Of a stretch of 64,000 bases of DNA, positions 49,450 to 59,000 are shown piece after piece (the first letter of the stretch is position 1; every line of letters begins with the position of its first letter). The stretch is taken from positions 1 through 64,000 of the forward strand of contig JBAQUQ010000430.1 in the NCBI GenBank assembly GCA_049297615.1. Reading direction: 5' to 3'. The translations under genes and the position numbers were made by a program. The stretch comes from JAEMQF01 sp049297615. GTDB lineage: Bacteria > Pseudomonadota > Gammaproteobacteria > Burkholderiales > Burkholderiaceae_C. Below the pieces are notes generated by a model, which saw only the letters and a list, made by a program, of their open reading frames with translations, made no database searches and was not told the origin of the DNA.

Positions 49450-50322
49450 ATGCTCTACCCCGAACTCTTCAAGCAACTCGAAGCCGTGCGCTGGAACATG
49501 GACACCGATATTCCATGGGGCCAGTTCGACGCCAGCCAGCTGAGCGAAGAGCAGGCGCAGACGATCAAGATGAACGCGATCACGGAGTGGGCGGCGCTGC
49601 CCGCCACCGAGATGTTCTTGCGCGACAACCGCGACGACAGCGACTTCTGTGCGTTCATGAGCGTGTGGTTCTTCGAGGAACAAAAACACTCCCTGGTGTT
49701 GATGGAGTACCTGCGGCGCTACCGGCCGGAACTGGTGCCCAGCGAAGCCGAACTGCATGCGGTGCGCTTCGAGTTCGACCCGGCACCGGCGCTGGAAACG
49801 CTGATGCTTCATTTTTGCGGCGAGATCCGCCTCAATCACTGGTACCGCCGCGCCGCCGAGTGGCACAGTGAACCCGTCATCAAGGTGATCTACGAGACGC
49901 TGGCGCGCGACGAGGCGCGCCACGGCGGCGCCTACCTGCGCTACATGAAGCGAGCATTGAATCGCTTCGGCGACGAAGCCAAGGCTGCATTTGCCAAGGT
50001 CGGCGTCCTGATGGCCAGCGCGCGGCGCACTGCGCAGGCCTTGCATCCGACGAATCTGCATGTGAATGTGCGCCTGTTTCCTCGCGACACGGTTCAAAGC
50101 CGGCTGCCGAACCCGCAATGGCTCGAACATTGGCTGGACAAGCAGATTCAGTTCGACGCCGTGTGGGAAAGCAAGGTCATCGAACGCATCTTGCACAACA
50201 TGAGCTTGCTGCTCGAGCGCAGTTTTGCCAGCGTCAGCGAATTGAACCGTTACCGCAAAGAGATCGCGGGCTCGCTGGCCCACGCGGCCGGTGCAGCCGC
50301 GCCGCAAGCAGCCCCGGCCTAG
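49450..50322 (+). CDS. Di-iron ferritin-like protein, acyl-ACP-desaturase-like
   Basis: 290 aa helical protein with two carboxylate/histidine motifs expected for a di-iron site. The first half has Glu46 (NAITEW) and EEQKH (76-80); the second has Glu125 (CGEIRLNHW) and DEARH (154-158). This order (E...ExxH...E...ExxH) is that of acyl-ACP desaturase and ferritin-like enzymes. No signal peptide or membrane helix is seen, so it is soluble. The reaction is unknown; desaturation or oxidation of an acyl chain is a fair guess. A TAGAAT -10 box (49422-49427) and GAGG before ATG 49450 support expression as a single gene after corA. Confidence 0.82.
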   Translation: MLYPELFKQLEAVRWNMDTDIPWGQFDASQLSEEQAQTIKMNAITEWAALPATEMFLRDNRDDSDFCAFMSVWFFEEQKHSLVLMEYLRRYRPELVPSEAELHAVRFEFDPAPALETLMLHFCGEIRLNHWYRRAAEWHSEPVIKVIYETLARDEARHGGAYLRYMKRALNRFGDEAKAAFAKVGVLMASARRTAQALHPTNLHVNVRLFPRDTVQSRLPNPQWLEHWLDKQIQFDAVWESKVIERILHNMSLLLERSFASVSELNRYRKEIAGSLAHAAGAAAPQAAPA

Positions 50323-50364
50323 GCGTTTGCACTCGCGCGCCGGCGCGGCCCTCGGGGGGCGCGA

Positions 50365-51018
50365 TCAGGGCTGGGCAGCAGCGCGCGCCTGATCGGCCTT
50401 TCGATCTGCCGTGACGCGTTGCGCGCTGGGCCGCTCGGCGATCGTTTTGACGTAGGCCTTCCAGTCCAGGCCAGCCGCAGCCAACAAATCTTCGCCGTAG
50501 ACGCCGCGGGTGGCCATCGCGACCACGGGTAAGCTGGCCCAGGCGGCGCAGTCGGCCAGCGTGAACGTGGCGCCGCCGACGTAGGGGCGCAAGCGCGCCA
50601 GGCGCTTGAACCCGGCGATGTTCCTGGTCAACTGCTTGCGAACCCGCTCGGCATTGTTTTGGCTGATGTCTCCGCCGAAAAACGCCTTGCCATACAAGTC
50701 GCGCGCCACCAGCTCGATGTGCAGGTCGATGAAGGTGATCAATTCGCGCACCTTGGCCGCCTCCCAGGGGTCGGCGGGCATCAAGGGCGGGTGCGGATAC
50801 GTTGCCTCGAGGTAGTCGACGATCGCCTGGCTCTCGCACAGCGTGCCGCGCTCGGTGCGAATGAAGGGGATCTTGCCCAAAGGCGAGCTGCTCAGCGTGG
50901 CTTCGTCGCGCAGTCCGGTGGGAACGCGCTCTTCGGTGAAAGCAAGGCCCTTTTCGAGCAAGACCATCTTCACTTTGTTGTAGTAGTTCGACAGGGTCAA
51001 TCCACACAGAACGATCAT
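50365..51018 (-). CDS. Glutathione S-transferase family protein
   Basis: 217 aa. The thioredoxin-like domain begins IVLCGLTLSNYYNKVKMVLL and has SSPLGKIPFIRTERGTLCES then QAIVDYLEATYP, where Glu-Ser bind the glutathione glutamyl group. The helical C-terminal domain includes YVGGATFTLADCAAWASLPV. The possible catalytic residue is the Ser in LSNYYNK. This is the second GST in the window and only distantly like the one at 15.9 kb. Substrate is unknown. It is divergent from rfaE2. Confidence 0.92.
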   Translation of the reverse strand: MIVLCGLTLSNYYNKVKMVLLEKGLAFTEERVPTGLRDEATLSSSPLGKIPFIRTERGTLCESQAIVDYLEATYPHPPLMPADPWEAAKVRELITFIDLHIELVARDLYGKAFFGGDISQNNAERVRKQLTRNIAGFKRLARLRPYVGGATFTLADCAAWASLPVVAMATRGVYGEDLLAAAGLDWKAYVKTIAERPSAQRVTADRKADQARAAAQP

Positions 51019-51100
51019 GAAACCTCTCCGCGGCAGTTAAGACTCGGCCGAGTCTAAGCGCTGGAGTGAGCACGGCGCAGCGCACGCGACAATCCAGGGC

Positions 51101-51574
51101 ATGGACTGCCTTCTCGAGAAACTGTGCCCGCGCAGCGACCTGGCGCGCAGGGTGGGCGCGCTGCGCCAGCCGATCGTGTTCACGAACGGGGTCTTCGACA
51201 TCCTGCACCGTGGCCACGTGATCTACCTGGAGCAAGCACGTGCCCTGGGGGGCAGCCTGGTGGTCGGAATGAACAGCGACGCCTCGGCGCGTCGCCTGGG
51301 CAAAGGCCCGCAGCGGCCGCTGAATACGCAGGCCGACCGCGCCTGCGTGCTCGCCGCGCTGGCAAGCGTCAGCCTCGTGACCTTGTTCGACGAAGCCACG
51401 CCGGTGGAACTGTTGAAACTGGTGCGGCCGCAGCTGTACGTGAAGGGCGGGGACTATGACGTCGAGACGCTCGAGGAAACACGCTGGGTGCGCAGTTGGG
51501 GTGGGCAGGCGCGCGCGCTCGATTTCGTCGACGGCTACTCCACCAGCGAATTGGTCGCGCGGATTCGCGCCTGA
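51101..51574 (+). CDS. rfaE2: D-beta-D-heptose 1-phosphate adenylyltransferase
   Basis: 157 aa cytidylyltransferase-fold enzyme, equal to the C-terminal domain of E. coli HldE. It makes ADP-heptose precursor for the LPS inner core. The nucleotide-binding VFTNGVFDILHRGHVIYLE carries HRGH at residues 36-39. GMNSDASARRLGKGPQRPLN, LYVKGGDYDVETLEE and DGYSTSELVARI are conserved. The separate kinase half (hldE N-terminal/rfaE1) is not in the window. Gene is flanked by unrelated GST and EamA genes. Confidence 0.93.
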   Translation: MDCLLEKLCPRSDLARRVGALRQPIVFTNGVFDILHRGHVIYLEQARALGGSLVVGMNSDASARRLGKGPQRPLNTQADRACVLAALASVSLVTLFDEATPVELLKLVRPQLYVKGGDYDVETLEETRWVRSWGGQARALDFVDGYSTSELVARIRA

Positions 51575-51609
51575 GGATCGGCGTGACGGCTGCATGATGC
51601 AGCTTGGGC

Positions 51610-52557
51610 TCAGGCCTGCGGTTTCGCGCGTGAAAGTCTGGGGTCCGCGACACGGCGATTGACCAGCACGATTCCGCTCGCGACCGCCGCCAAAGCCATC
51701 CACAGGCGCGGTGTGATCGGCTCGCCGAGCAGCCACGCGCCCATCAGCAAGCCGAACACCGGTGTCAGCAGGGTGAACGAGGCCAGACGCGTCGCCGGGT
51801 AATGACGCACCAGCCAAAACCACACCAAGTAACTCGCGAACGCGACAATCACACTTTGGAATCCGAACGACAGCGCGGCAAGCGCCGACAACGATGCCGG
51901 CCAGGCCTCGCCCGCCAGCGTCCCCGCGATGAGCAGGGCCACGCCGGCCACGCCGAGCTGGTAAAGCAGCGTCTTTTCGGCGCTGGCCGTGCTCAGGCGG
52001 CTCGCGCGAATGACCAAGGTGGTGACGCCCCACAACAGGGCTGCGGCGACACCGAGCGCGTCACCCCACCATCGGCTCGGCCCCGCGGCGGGCAGAGAAA
52101 AGCTCTCGGCGAAAGCCCAGGCGACACCGGCAAAGGCCAGCAGCAGGCCCAGTGCCTGGGCTGGACCCAAACGCTCCGAGCGCGCGACAAATGGCATTCC
52201 CAATGCCACGACGAAGGGCGACAGGTACAGAAAAACGACCATGCGCGAGGCTGTGGTGTACTGCAGGCCGAGGAAGATCGCGCCGAACTCCGCGGCAAAC
52301 AACACGCCGACGAGCAGGCCAGCGCCCAAGCTGGAGTCGCGATCGAACAGTGCCACGCCGCGCCAGCGCGCCCAGGCACACACCAGGACAGCGGCAATCA
52401 TGGAGCGAGCGCCGGCCTGAAGCAATGGCGGGATCTGCGGCAACGCCACTTTCACCGCCACCTGGTTCAAGCCCCACAAAAAGCAGCACACGACCAGGGC
52501 GGTGACGGCACGGGCGTCGAGCGAAGTCCTGCGATCAGGCATCGGGAATCTCTGCAT
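51610..52557 (-). CDS. EamA/DMT-family transporter
   Basis: About 315 aa with ten hydrophobic segments in two EamA repeats. The first repeat starts ALVVCCFLWGLNQVAVKVAL; the second starts WWGDALGVAAALLWGVTTLV. FLYLSPFVVALGMPFVARSE and FTLLTPVFGLLMGAWLLGE mark the matching ends of the repeats. Substrate (metabolite or amino-acid exporter) cannot be inferred. ATG 52557 is given; ATG 52542 is equally possible. Either start overlaps or abuts the end of the rhombosortase gene, so they are probably cotranscribed. Confidence 0.88.
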   Translation of the reverse strand: MQRFPMPDRRTSLDARAVTALVVCCFLWGLNQVAVKVALPQIPPLLQAGARSMIAAVLVCAWARWRGVALFDRDSSLGAGLLVGVLFAAEFGAIFLGLQYTTASRMVVFLYLSPFVVALGMPFVARSERLGPAQALGLLLAFAGVAWAFAESFSLPAAGPSRWWGDALGVAAALLWGVTTLVIRASRLSTASAEKTLLYQLGVAGVALLIAGTLAGEAWPASLSALAALSFGFQSVIVAFASYLVWFWLVRHYPATRLASFTLLTPVFGLLMGAWLLGEPITPRLWMALAAVASGIVLVNRRVADPRLSRAKPQA

Positions 52558-53146
52558 GGCGCCGCCCAAGCAGGAATGCAGCGATGCCGCAGGCCAGGCC
52601 GGCGAGCGCACCGCTCACATGGGCGAGTGGCGCCACGACGATTCCCAGGCCAGCGTTGAATGACGGCGGGATCCAGGGGAACTCGAGCGCCAGCTTGGCG
52701 ACCAGGCCGCACAGCAGCGCAGCGCCGATGCGGCGCCGCGGCTTTGCGCCGCAGCGCGACAGGTGCACCGCGACGATCGCCACGCCCGCATGCAGGACAC
52801 CCGACAAGCCGCCGTAGTGGGCCAATCCGGGGTCGGCGAGCAAGCCGGCGTGGGTCAGCGCCCAAGCCGGCAGCCAGGCCAGGCTCATCTTCATCGTGAC
52901 TCGTGCCACCGCACCCAGAGCGGCCACCAGGATCAGGCCGCCCAGGTTGACCAGCAGATGCCCTTGGCTGTAGTGCACGGCGGCGGCACTGAACAGGCGC
53001 CACGGCTGGGCCAATGCCAGCGTGGGCTGCCAGTCGAGCACCTCGCGCTCGCCGCACGCGCCGAGCAAGGCGCCCACGCCGAGCAAGGCCGACACACCGA
53101 GCCAGGCGATCACCCCTGCGCCACGCCGAGAGAGGCTGTCGTTCAA
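52535..53146 (-). CDS. rrtA: Rhombosortase-like rhomboid protease
   Basis: About 203 aa intramembrane serine protease of the rhomboid fold with several membrane helices. HYGGLSGVLHAGV matches the rhombosortase signature GLSG-LH, with Ser115 the nucleophile, and APLAHVSGALAGLACG supplies His176. Rhombosortases cleave the GlyGly-CTERM sorting tag on exported proteins. No protein in this window ends in a convincing GlyGly-CTERM, so the substrate lies elsewhere. TTG 53146 is used because the frame directly upstream is the end of glnE; a GTG further in is an alternative. It starts 8 bp after the glnE stop. Confidence 0.82.
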   Translation of the reverse strand: MNDSLSRRGAGVIAWLGVSALLGVGALLGACGEREVLDWQPTLALAQPWRLFSAAAVHYSQGHLLVNLGGLILVAALGAVARVTMKMSLAWLPAWALTHAGLLADPGLAHYGGLSGVLHAGVAIVAVHLSRCGAKPRRRIGAALLCGLVAKLALEFPWIPPSFNAGLGIVVAPLAHVSGALAGLACGIAAFLLGRRHAEIPDA

Positions 53147-53153
53147 GCCGAGC

Positions 53154-55943
53154 TCAAGCGAAAACAGCGCTCCACAGCGCGAGCACGGCGTCTCGCTGCA
53201 CCTGCATCGCCTCGAGGTCGAGCTGGGTCGGCTGCTCATCGAGGCGCGCCCGGTGCTGGGCGCGACGCAAGTCGCGGTAGGCGTCTGCCGCCGCGCCGCC
53301 CACCGAGCTCGGCAGCAAGCCACCAGCCTGGGCGCGCTGCAACAGGGCGATATTGCCGGCGTTGGCGAGCAACTCCGCGTGCCGCGCGCCCTGGCTCAGC
53401 ACGAGAAACTGAACGGCGAATTCAACGTCCAGCATCCCACCGGCGCTGTGTTTGAGGTCGAAGCACCCCGCCTTGACGGGGTGTGCCTGGCTCACCTTGT
53501 CGCGCATCGCCTGGATTTCGGCGCGCAGCGCCACGGCGTCGCGCGGCGCGCACAGCACGGCGCGGCGCACTGCCTCGAAACGCTCGCTCAATGCGCTCGC
53601 TCCGGCGCACCAGCGCGCTCGCGTCAAGGCCTGGTGCTCCCAGGTCCAGGCCGTGTTGCTGCCGCGCCCGGTCTGATAGTTTTCGAACGAGGCGAGCGAG
53701 GTCACGAGCATTCCCGAGTTGCCGTTCGGGCGCAGCGCGGTGTCGATGTCGAACAGCTCGCCCGCACTCGTGCGCAGCGTCAGCCAGCCGATCAACTTGC
53801 GCACGAAGGCGCCGTAAATCTCTGCGGCACGTTCGTCGCGATCGTCGTAGAGGAAGACCACGTCGAGGTCGCCGCCGTAGCCGAGTTCCTTGCCGCCGAG
53901 CTTGCCGTAGGCGATGACGGCGAATTGCGGGTCCGGCCGGTGCGCATGCTTCAGATGGCTCCAGGCCCAGCGCAGCGCGCAATCGAGTGTGGCGTCGGCG
54001 AGCGCGGACAATTCGTCGGCGACCTGTTCGACCGAGAGTTCGCCTTCGACGTCGCGCACCAGGGTGCGAAACACTTCGCCGTGGTGCGCGCGGCGCAGGG
54101 TGTCGAGCAGGGATTCTTCGTCGGCCTGGCCGGAACGCTGCCAGGCCTGGTGACGCGCGTCGAGATCGCGGATGAAGGCCGCGGCGTCGAAGCGGCCGTG
54201 CAGCAGCCGAGGATCGGCGAGTTCATCGATCACGCCAGGGTGCAGCATCAGATAGCGCATCGGCCAACGCGCCAGGCCGAGCAGGCGCAGCAGGCGCATT
54301 TGCACTTCGGGCCGCTCGACCAGCAGGGCGAGATAACTCTCGCGGCGCAGCAAGGGCTCGAGCCAGTCGATGAAGCGCAATCCCGCGTCGCTGCTGCACG
54401 CACCGTCGCGCGTCGCCTGGGCTGCGCGCTCGATCAGGCGTGCCAGGCGCAGCTTGCCCGCGTCGCGCAACATCGCGATCTTGGGTCGATCGCGCAATGC
54501 GCGAACGCGCTCCGCCAGCGCTTCGGGCAACTGTTCGGCGAAGGCCTCGCTGTCCACCGGCAGCGCTTCTGACGCGCAGGCGCGGCACCCACCATTGCCA
54601 TTGGCCCCGGCCTGCGGCGCACGGCCGTCGTGCAGCAGCGCGTCGAATTCGGTGGCAACGAACTCGCGAATCTCACCCAGGCGGTCGAGCAACTCGCAGG
54701 CTTCATCGCTGCACGCCAAGCCCATGCTGCGCGCGATCCAGGCCAGGTCGCCGTCCAAGGTGGGCAATAGATGCGTCTGCTGGTCGTCGAGGTACTGAAT
54801 GCGATGCTCGATGCGCCGCAGAAAGGTATACGCATCGGCCAGGCGCGCCGCGTTGGCCGCCTTCATCAGACCCGCGGCAGCAAGGCGCTGCAAGGCCTTC
54901 AGCGTCGAGCGTGTGCGCATTTCGGGGAACTGGCCGCCCCGCACGACGAGGAGCAATTGCACGATGAATTCGATCTCGCGAATTCCACCGCGCGACAGTT
55001 TCACGTCGTTCGCGCGCTCCGGCCGGCCGGCGGCCCGGCGCTGCGCCTGGTCGCGCACCTTGCGGTGCAATTGGCGCAGGCCTTCGAATACGCTGTAGTC
55101 GAGGTAGCGCCGGTAGACGAAGGCCGTGACGACACGGCGCAAGGCGTCGGTCGTGCTGCCATTGACAAGGTCTGCGGCCCCGGGCATGGGGGCGACGACG
55201 CGGCTCTTGAGCCAGGCAAAACGTTCCCACTCGCGGCCCTGGTCCTGCAGATACTCCTCGAGCATCGCCAGGCTCACGACAGGAGGACCCGAGTTCCCGT
55301 TCGGGCGCAGCGCCAGGTCGACGCGGAACACGAAACCGTCTTCGCTCACCTCGCCGATCAAGGCGTAGAGGCCGCGCGCGACTTGCGAAAAGTATTCGTG
55401 GGCGCTCACGCAATGGGCGCCGTCAGTCTGGCCGGCGTCAGCGTAAACATAGATCAAGTCGATGTCGGACGAAACATTCAGTTCGCGCGCGCCGAGCTTG
55501 CCCATGCCGATGACCCAGAAGGCGATGCGCTGGCCCGCCGCGTCGCGCGGTACGCCGAAGCGCGCGTCTTGTTCGTCCTGCGTTTGCTGCAAGGCCAGGC
55601 CGAGCGTGGCCTCGGCCAGCTCGGTCATCGCGCGCGTCACCTCGGCGAGCGTGGCGCCGTGCTCGATGTCGAGCACGGCGAGCCGCTCCAGAACCAACTG
55701 GCGTGCGACGCGCAGAGCCGCCGGCAGGGCTCGGCCGCCGACGCGCAATTGTTCGATCAAGGCCATGACGCTGCCGCGTTCGGGCAGGCCCGGCTGCAAC
55801 AACGCAAGCTCGGACCCATGGCGGCGGCGCACGCGCTGAACGAAACGGCTGTAACCGGCCGACGCGAACTCTGGAGAGGGCGCAATCGTGGGCTGCGAGT
55901 CGACAGGTGTGCAACCCAGGGCTTGCGATGACACGGAATCCAT
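53154..55943 (-). CDS. glnE: Bifunctional glutamine-synthetase adenylyltransferase/deadenylase
   Basis: 929 aa. Two nucleotidyltransferase domains control glutamine synthetase. The N-terminal deadenylation domain has GMGKLGARELNVSSDIDL at about residues 144-165. The C-terminal adenylation domain has YGKLGGKELGYGGDLDVVF at about 676-697. Both keep the GxxDxD metal-binding core. The segments LALRPNGNSGPPVVS and ALRPNGNSGMLVTSLASFE follow each domain. PII proteins would tune its two activities with nitrogen supply. It is divergent from the yhdP-like gene and followed by the rhombosortase. Confidence 0.95.
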   Translation of the reverse strand: MDSVSSQALGCTPVDSQPTIAPSPEFASAGYSRFVQRVRRRHGSELALLQPGLPERGSVMALIEQLRVGGRALPAALRVARQLVLERLAVLDIEHGATLAEVTRAMTELAEATLGLALQQTQDEQDARFGVPRDAAGQRIAFWVIGMGKLGARELNVSSDIDLIYVYADAGQTDGAHCVSAHEYFSQVARGLYALIGEVSEDGFVFRVDLALRPNGNSGPPVVSLAMLEEYLQDQGREWERFAWLKSRVVAPMPGAADLVNGSTTDALRRVVTAFVYRRYLDYSVFEGLRQLHRKVRDQAQRRAAGRPERANDVKLSRGGIREIEFIVQLLLVVRGGQFPEMRTRSTLKALQRLAAAGLMKAANAARLADAYTFLRRIEHRIQYLDDQQTHLLPTLDGDLAWIARSMGLACSDEACELLDRLGEIREFVATEFDALLHDGRAPQAGANGNGGCRACASEALPVDSEAFAEQLPEALAERVRALRDRPKIAMLRDAGKLRLARLIERAAQATRDGACSSDAGLRFIDWLEPLLRRESYLALLVERPEVQMRLLRLLGLARWPMRYLMLHPGVIDELADPRLLHGRFDAAAFIRDLDARHQAWQRSGQADEESLLDTLRRAHHGEVFRTLVRDVEGELSVEQVADELSALADATLDCALRWAWSHLKHAHRPDPQFAVIAYGKLGGKELGYGGDLDVVFLYDDRDERAAEIYGAFVRKLIGWLTLRTSAGELFDIDTALRPNGNSGMLVTSLASFENYQTGRGSNTAWTWEHQALTRARWCAGASALSERFEAVRRAVLCAPRDAVALRAEIQAMRDKVSQAHPVKAGCFDLKHSAGGMLDVEFAVQFLVLSQGARHAELLANAGNIALLQRAQAGGLLPSSVGGAAADAYRDLRRAQHRARLDEQPTQLDLEAMQVQRDAVLALWSAVFA

Positions 55944-56052
55944 CGATGCGCGCGCGCTCACTGTCCGGTTCTCTGTGCTAGATTGGTCCTGCCTCGGCCG
56001 ACCCGGACAAGCATCCGCTGTCTGCCACGAGTCGCGACCTGACCTGCACTGC

Positions 56053-59000
56053 ATGCCATCGACCCTGCCACCCCTGGACGAAGCCCTGCCCCCTCGAGGC
56101 ATGGGCCGCTCTGACGCCGCCGCCGCAGATCGCGCTGTGGACGCTGCGCAAAACCGGCGCCGGCGTTGGCTGCTGCGGCTGCTGCTGTGGCCGGTGTTGC
56201 TGCTGTGGACCCTGCTGGCCCTGGCGTGGCTGGCACTGCATTGGCTGATTCTGCCGCACATCGAAGAGTGGCGTGCGCCGATCGAGCTGCGCGCCAGCGC
56301 GGCCCTGGGGCTGCCGGTGCAGATCGGCCACATCGCGGTGCGTTCCAGCGGTTGGGTCCCCGCTCTGGAACTGCGCGACGTGAAACTGCTCGACGCCCAG
56401 CAGCGCACCGCCCTGCACCTACCGCGGGTGGCAGTGGCGATTTCTCCGCAATCGCTGCTCGATCTGGAGGTCAATTTCGATCAACTGCTGATCGAAGGCG
56501 CCGAGCTCGACGTGCGTCGCAGCGCCGACGGGCAGATCTTCGTCGCCGGGCTGGCCCTGGGCGGGGGCGCGGGCGAAGGCCGCGCAGGCGCGGACTGGTT
56601 CCTGTCGCAACATGAATTCGCAATCCGTGGTGGCACCTTGCGCTGGACCGACGAGCAGCGCAACGCACCGACCCTGGCCTTGACCGACGTGCAGTTCGTG
56701 ATGCGCAACGGCTTGCTGACGCACGATGTGCGCCTGGATGCAACGCCGCCTCCCGAGTGGGGCGAGCGCTTCAGCCTGACGGGCCGCTTCACCCAGCCGC
56801 TGATGGCGCCGTCCAGCCAGTGGCAGCGCTGGAGTGGCCGCGCCTACGCCGAGCTGCCGCGCGCCAACCTCAGCCCGCTGCGCCGCCATGTGGCCCTTCC
56901 CTTCGAACTGAACGAAGGCTCGGGCGCGCTACGCGCCTGGTTCGAGCTGCGCGAAGGCACCCTGCAAGCGGCCACCTTCGACGTCGCTCTGAACCAGCTG
57001 GGTTTGCGCCTGGGTTCGCAGGTGGAAGAACTGCGTATCGAGCAGCTTCGAGGCCGCATCGACGCACAGCGCGATGCCAATGGCGGGTCGGTATCGCTCG
57101 AGCGCTTCAGCTTCGTCACCACTGACGGCACGCACTGGCCGGGAGGCGCCGTGAAACTGAAGTGGCGCCAGCGCGAAGGCGAGTCGCCCAGTGGTGGTGA
57201 ATTCAGCGCACAAAGTCTGGATCTGGCGCTGCTCGCGCAAATCGCCTCGAGGGTTCCGCTCGGCGCGGCGCTGCACCAGCTGCTTGCAGAACTCGAGCCC
57301 GAAGGTTCGCTGAGCGACCTCAGCGCGCGTTGGGACGGACCCTTTGACGCACCGACGCGCTACCAGGTGAATGGCCAAGTGAGCGCACTGGCGTTCGCCG
57401 CCCGGTCCGCCGATGAGCCCGATCGCGTCGGCCGGCCCGGTTTGCGCAACGCATCACTGAGCCTCGCCGCCAACGAAAACGGCGGCACCGCGCGGCTCGC
57501 TGTGCGTGACGGTTGGCTCGACCTGCCGGGCCTGTTCGAAGAGCCACGCGTCCAGCTCGATCGCCTGAACGCCGATCTCGAATGGCGCATTGCCGCAGCC
57601 AAGGTCACGCTGATCGTGAAGAAAGCGACGCTCGCCAATGCGGACGCGATTGGCGAGTTCGAGGCGAAGTGGAATACCGGTCCCGGCGCGCAGGCGTTTG
57701 GTCGAGGCGGGCGGTGGCCGGGTCAAATCGAACTGACCGGCCAGCTCGGTGCAGGCCTGGCCGCGCGCGCGGCGCGCTATTTGCCGCTGGGTATTCCCGA
57801 GTCGACGCGGCGTTATGTGGAGCGCGCCGTGAAGGGCGGCCAGTTGCGCCGCCTCGATGTGAGAGTCAAGGGCGACTTGTGGGATTTTCCGTATTTCGAT
57901 CCCGCCACCTCGGGTGAATTTCGCCTCGCGGCAACGGCAGACGACGTAAGTTTTGCCTTCCTGCCCAGCGCACCGGCGACTCCGACTGAGGCGGCTTTCG
58001 TGTCGCCCTGGCCCGAACTCGCGCGAGTCAGCGGCGAACTGGTCATCGACCGCGCGTCTCTCGAAGTCAAGGGCGCCCGGGCGCAGCTCGGCAGCGTGGC
58101 CTGGAGCAGCGTGCAAGGCGGCATTCGCAGCGTCGTCGACCAGCGAGTGCTCGTGCTCAGCGGCACAGCGCACGGCCAGGCGAGCGAGATGCTGCGCATC
58201 GTCAACGCGAGCCCGGTCGGCGACTGGTTGCTGCGCTCACTGTCGCGCGCCACAGCCAGCGGCAACGCCGAACTCGAACTCGGCTTGAACATTCCTTTGC
58301 GTGAACCCGCCAAGGCCGAAGTGAAAGGCAGTGTGCGCCTGGCAGGCAACGACGTGCGCATCAGCCCCGACAGCCCCCTGCTCGCTGCGGCGAAAGGCCG
58401 CGTCGATTTCAGCCACAAGGGCTTTGCGGTGGTCGGCGCCACGGCGACCGCCTACGGCGGCGATCTTGCATTCGACGGTGGCGTGCAGGCCGACGGCGCG
58501 CTGCGCTTCAATGGCCGGGGGACGGCCAGCGTCGAGGCGCTGCGCCGCGCCAGCGAACTCGGCTTGCTGTCGAGTGTGGCACCCCAACTCAGCGGTACCG
58601 TGGCCTACCGGATCGGATTGAATTTCGTGCAGGGGCACCCCGAGATCAATGTCACGAGCGATCTGGTCGGACTGGCCTCGGATCTGCCCGCCCCCTTGCG
58701 CAAGACAGCCGAAGCCGCACTGCCGATGCACTATTCGACGAGCCTCGTGCGCGAGTCCTTGCGCCCTGGACAGCCGCTTGCGGACACGCTTGTGCTCGAG
58801 CTCGGCTCCCTGCTCCAGGTTCGGTACCGACGCGACATTTCGGGCAAGGCCCCGCGCGTGACCAGCGGCGCCATCGGAGTCGGCGAGGCGGCACCCGCCT
58901 TGTCGCAGGGAGTCGTCGTGAACGTGAATCTGGGCGCGGTCAACCTCGACGCGTGGGAGGCGGTGTATCGCAAACTGTTCGGCGATGCGGCCGACGCCGC

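Noticed and set aside
48256..50307. N-terminal extension of the hpf frame to nearly 800 codons
   Set aside because: It runs through corA and the di-iron gene on the other strand; the real hpf start is ATG 48255 with a good ribosome site.
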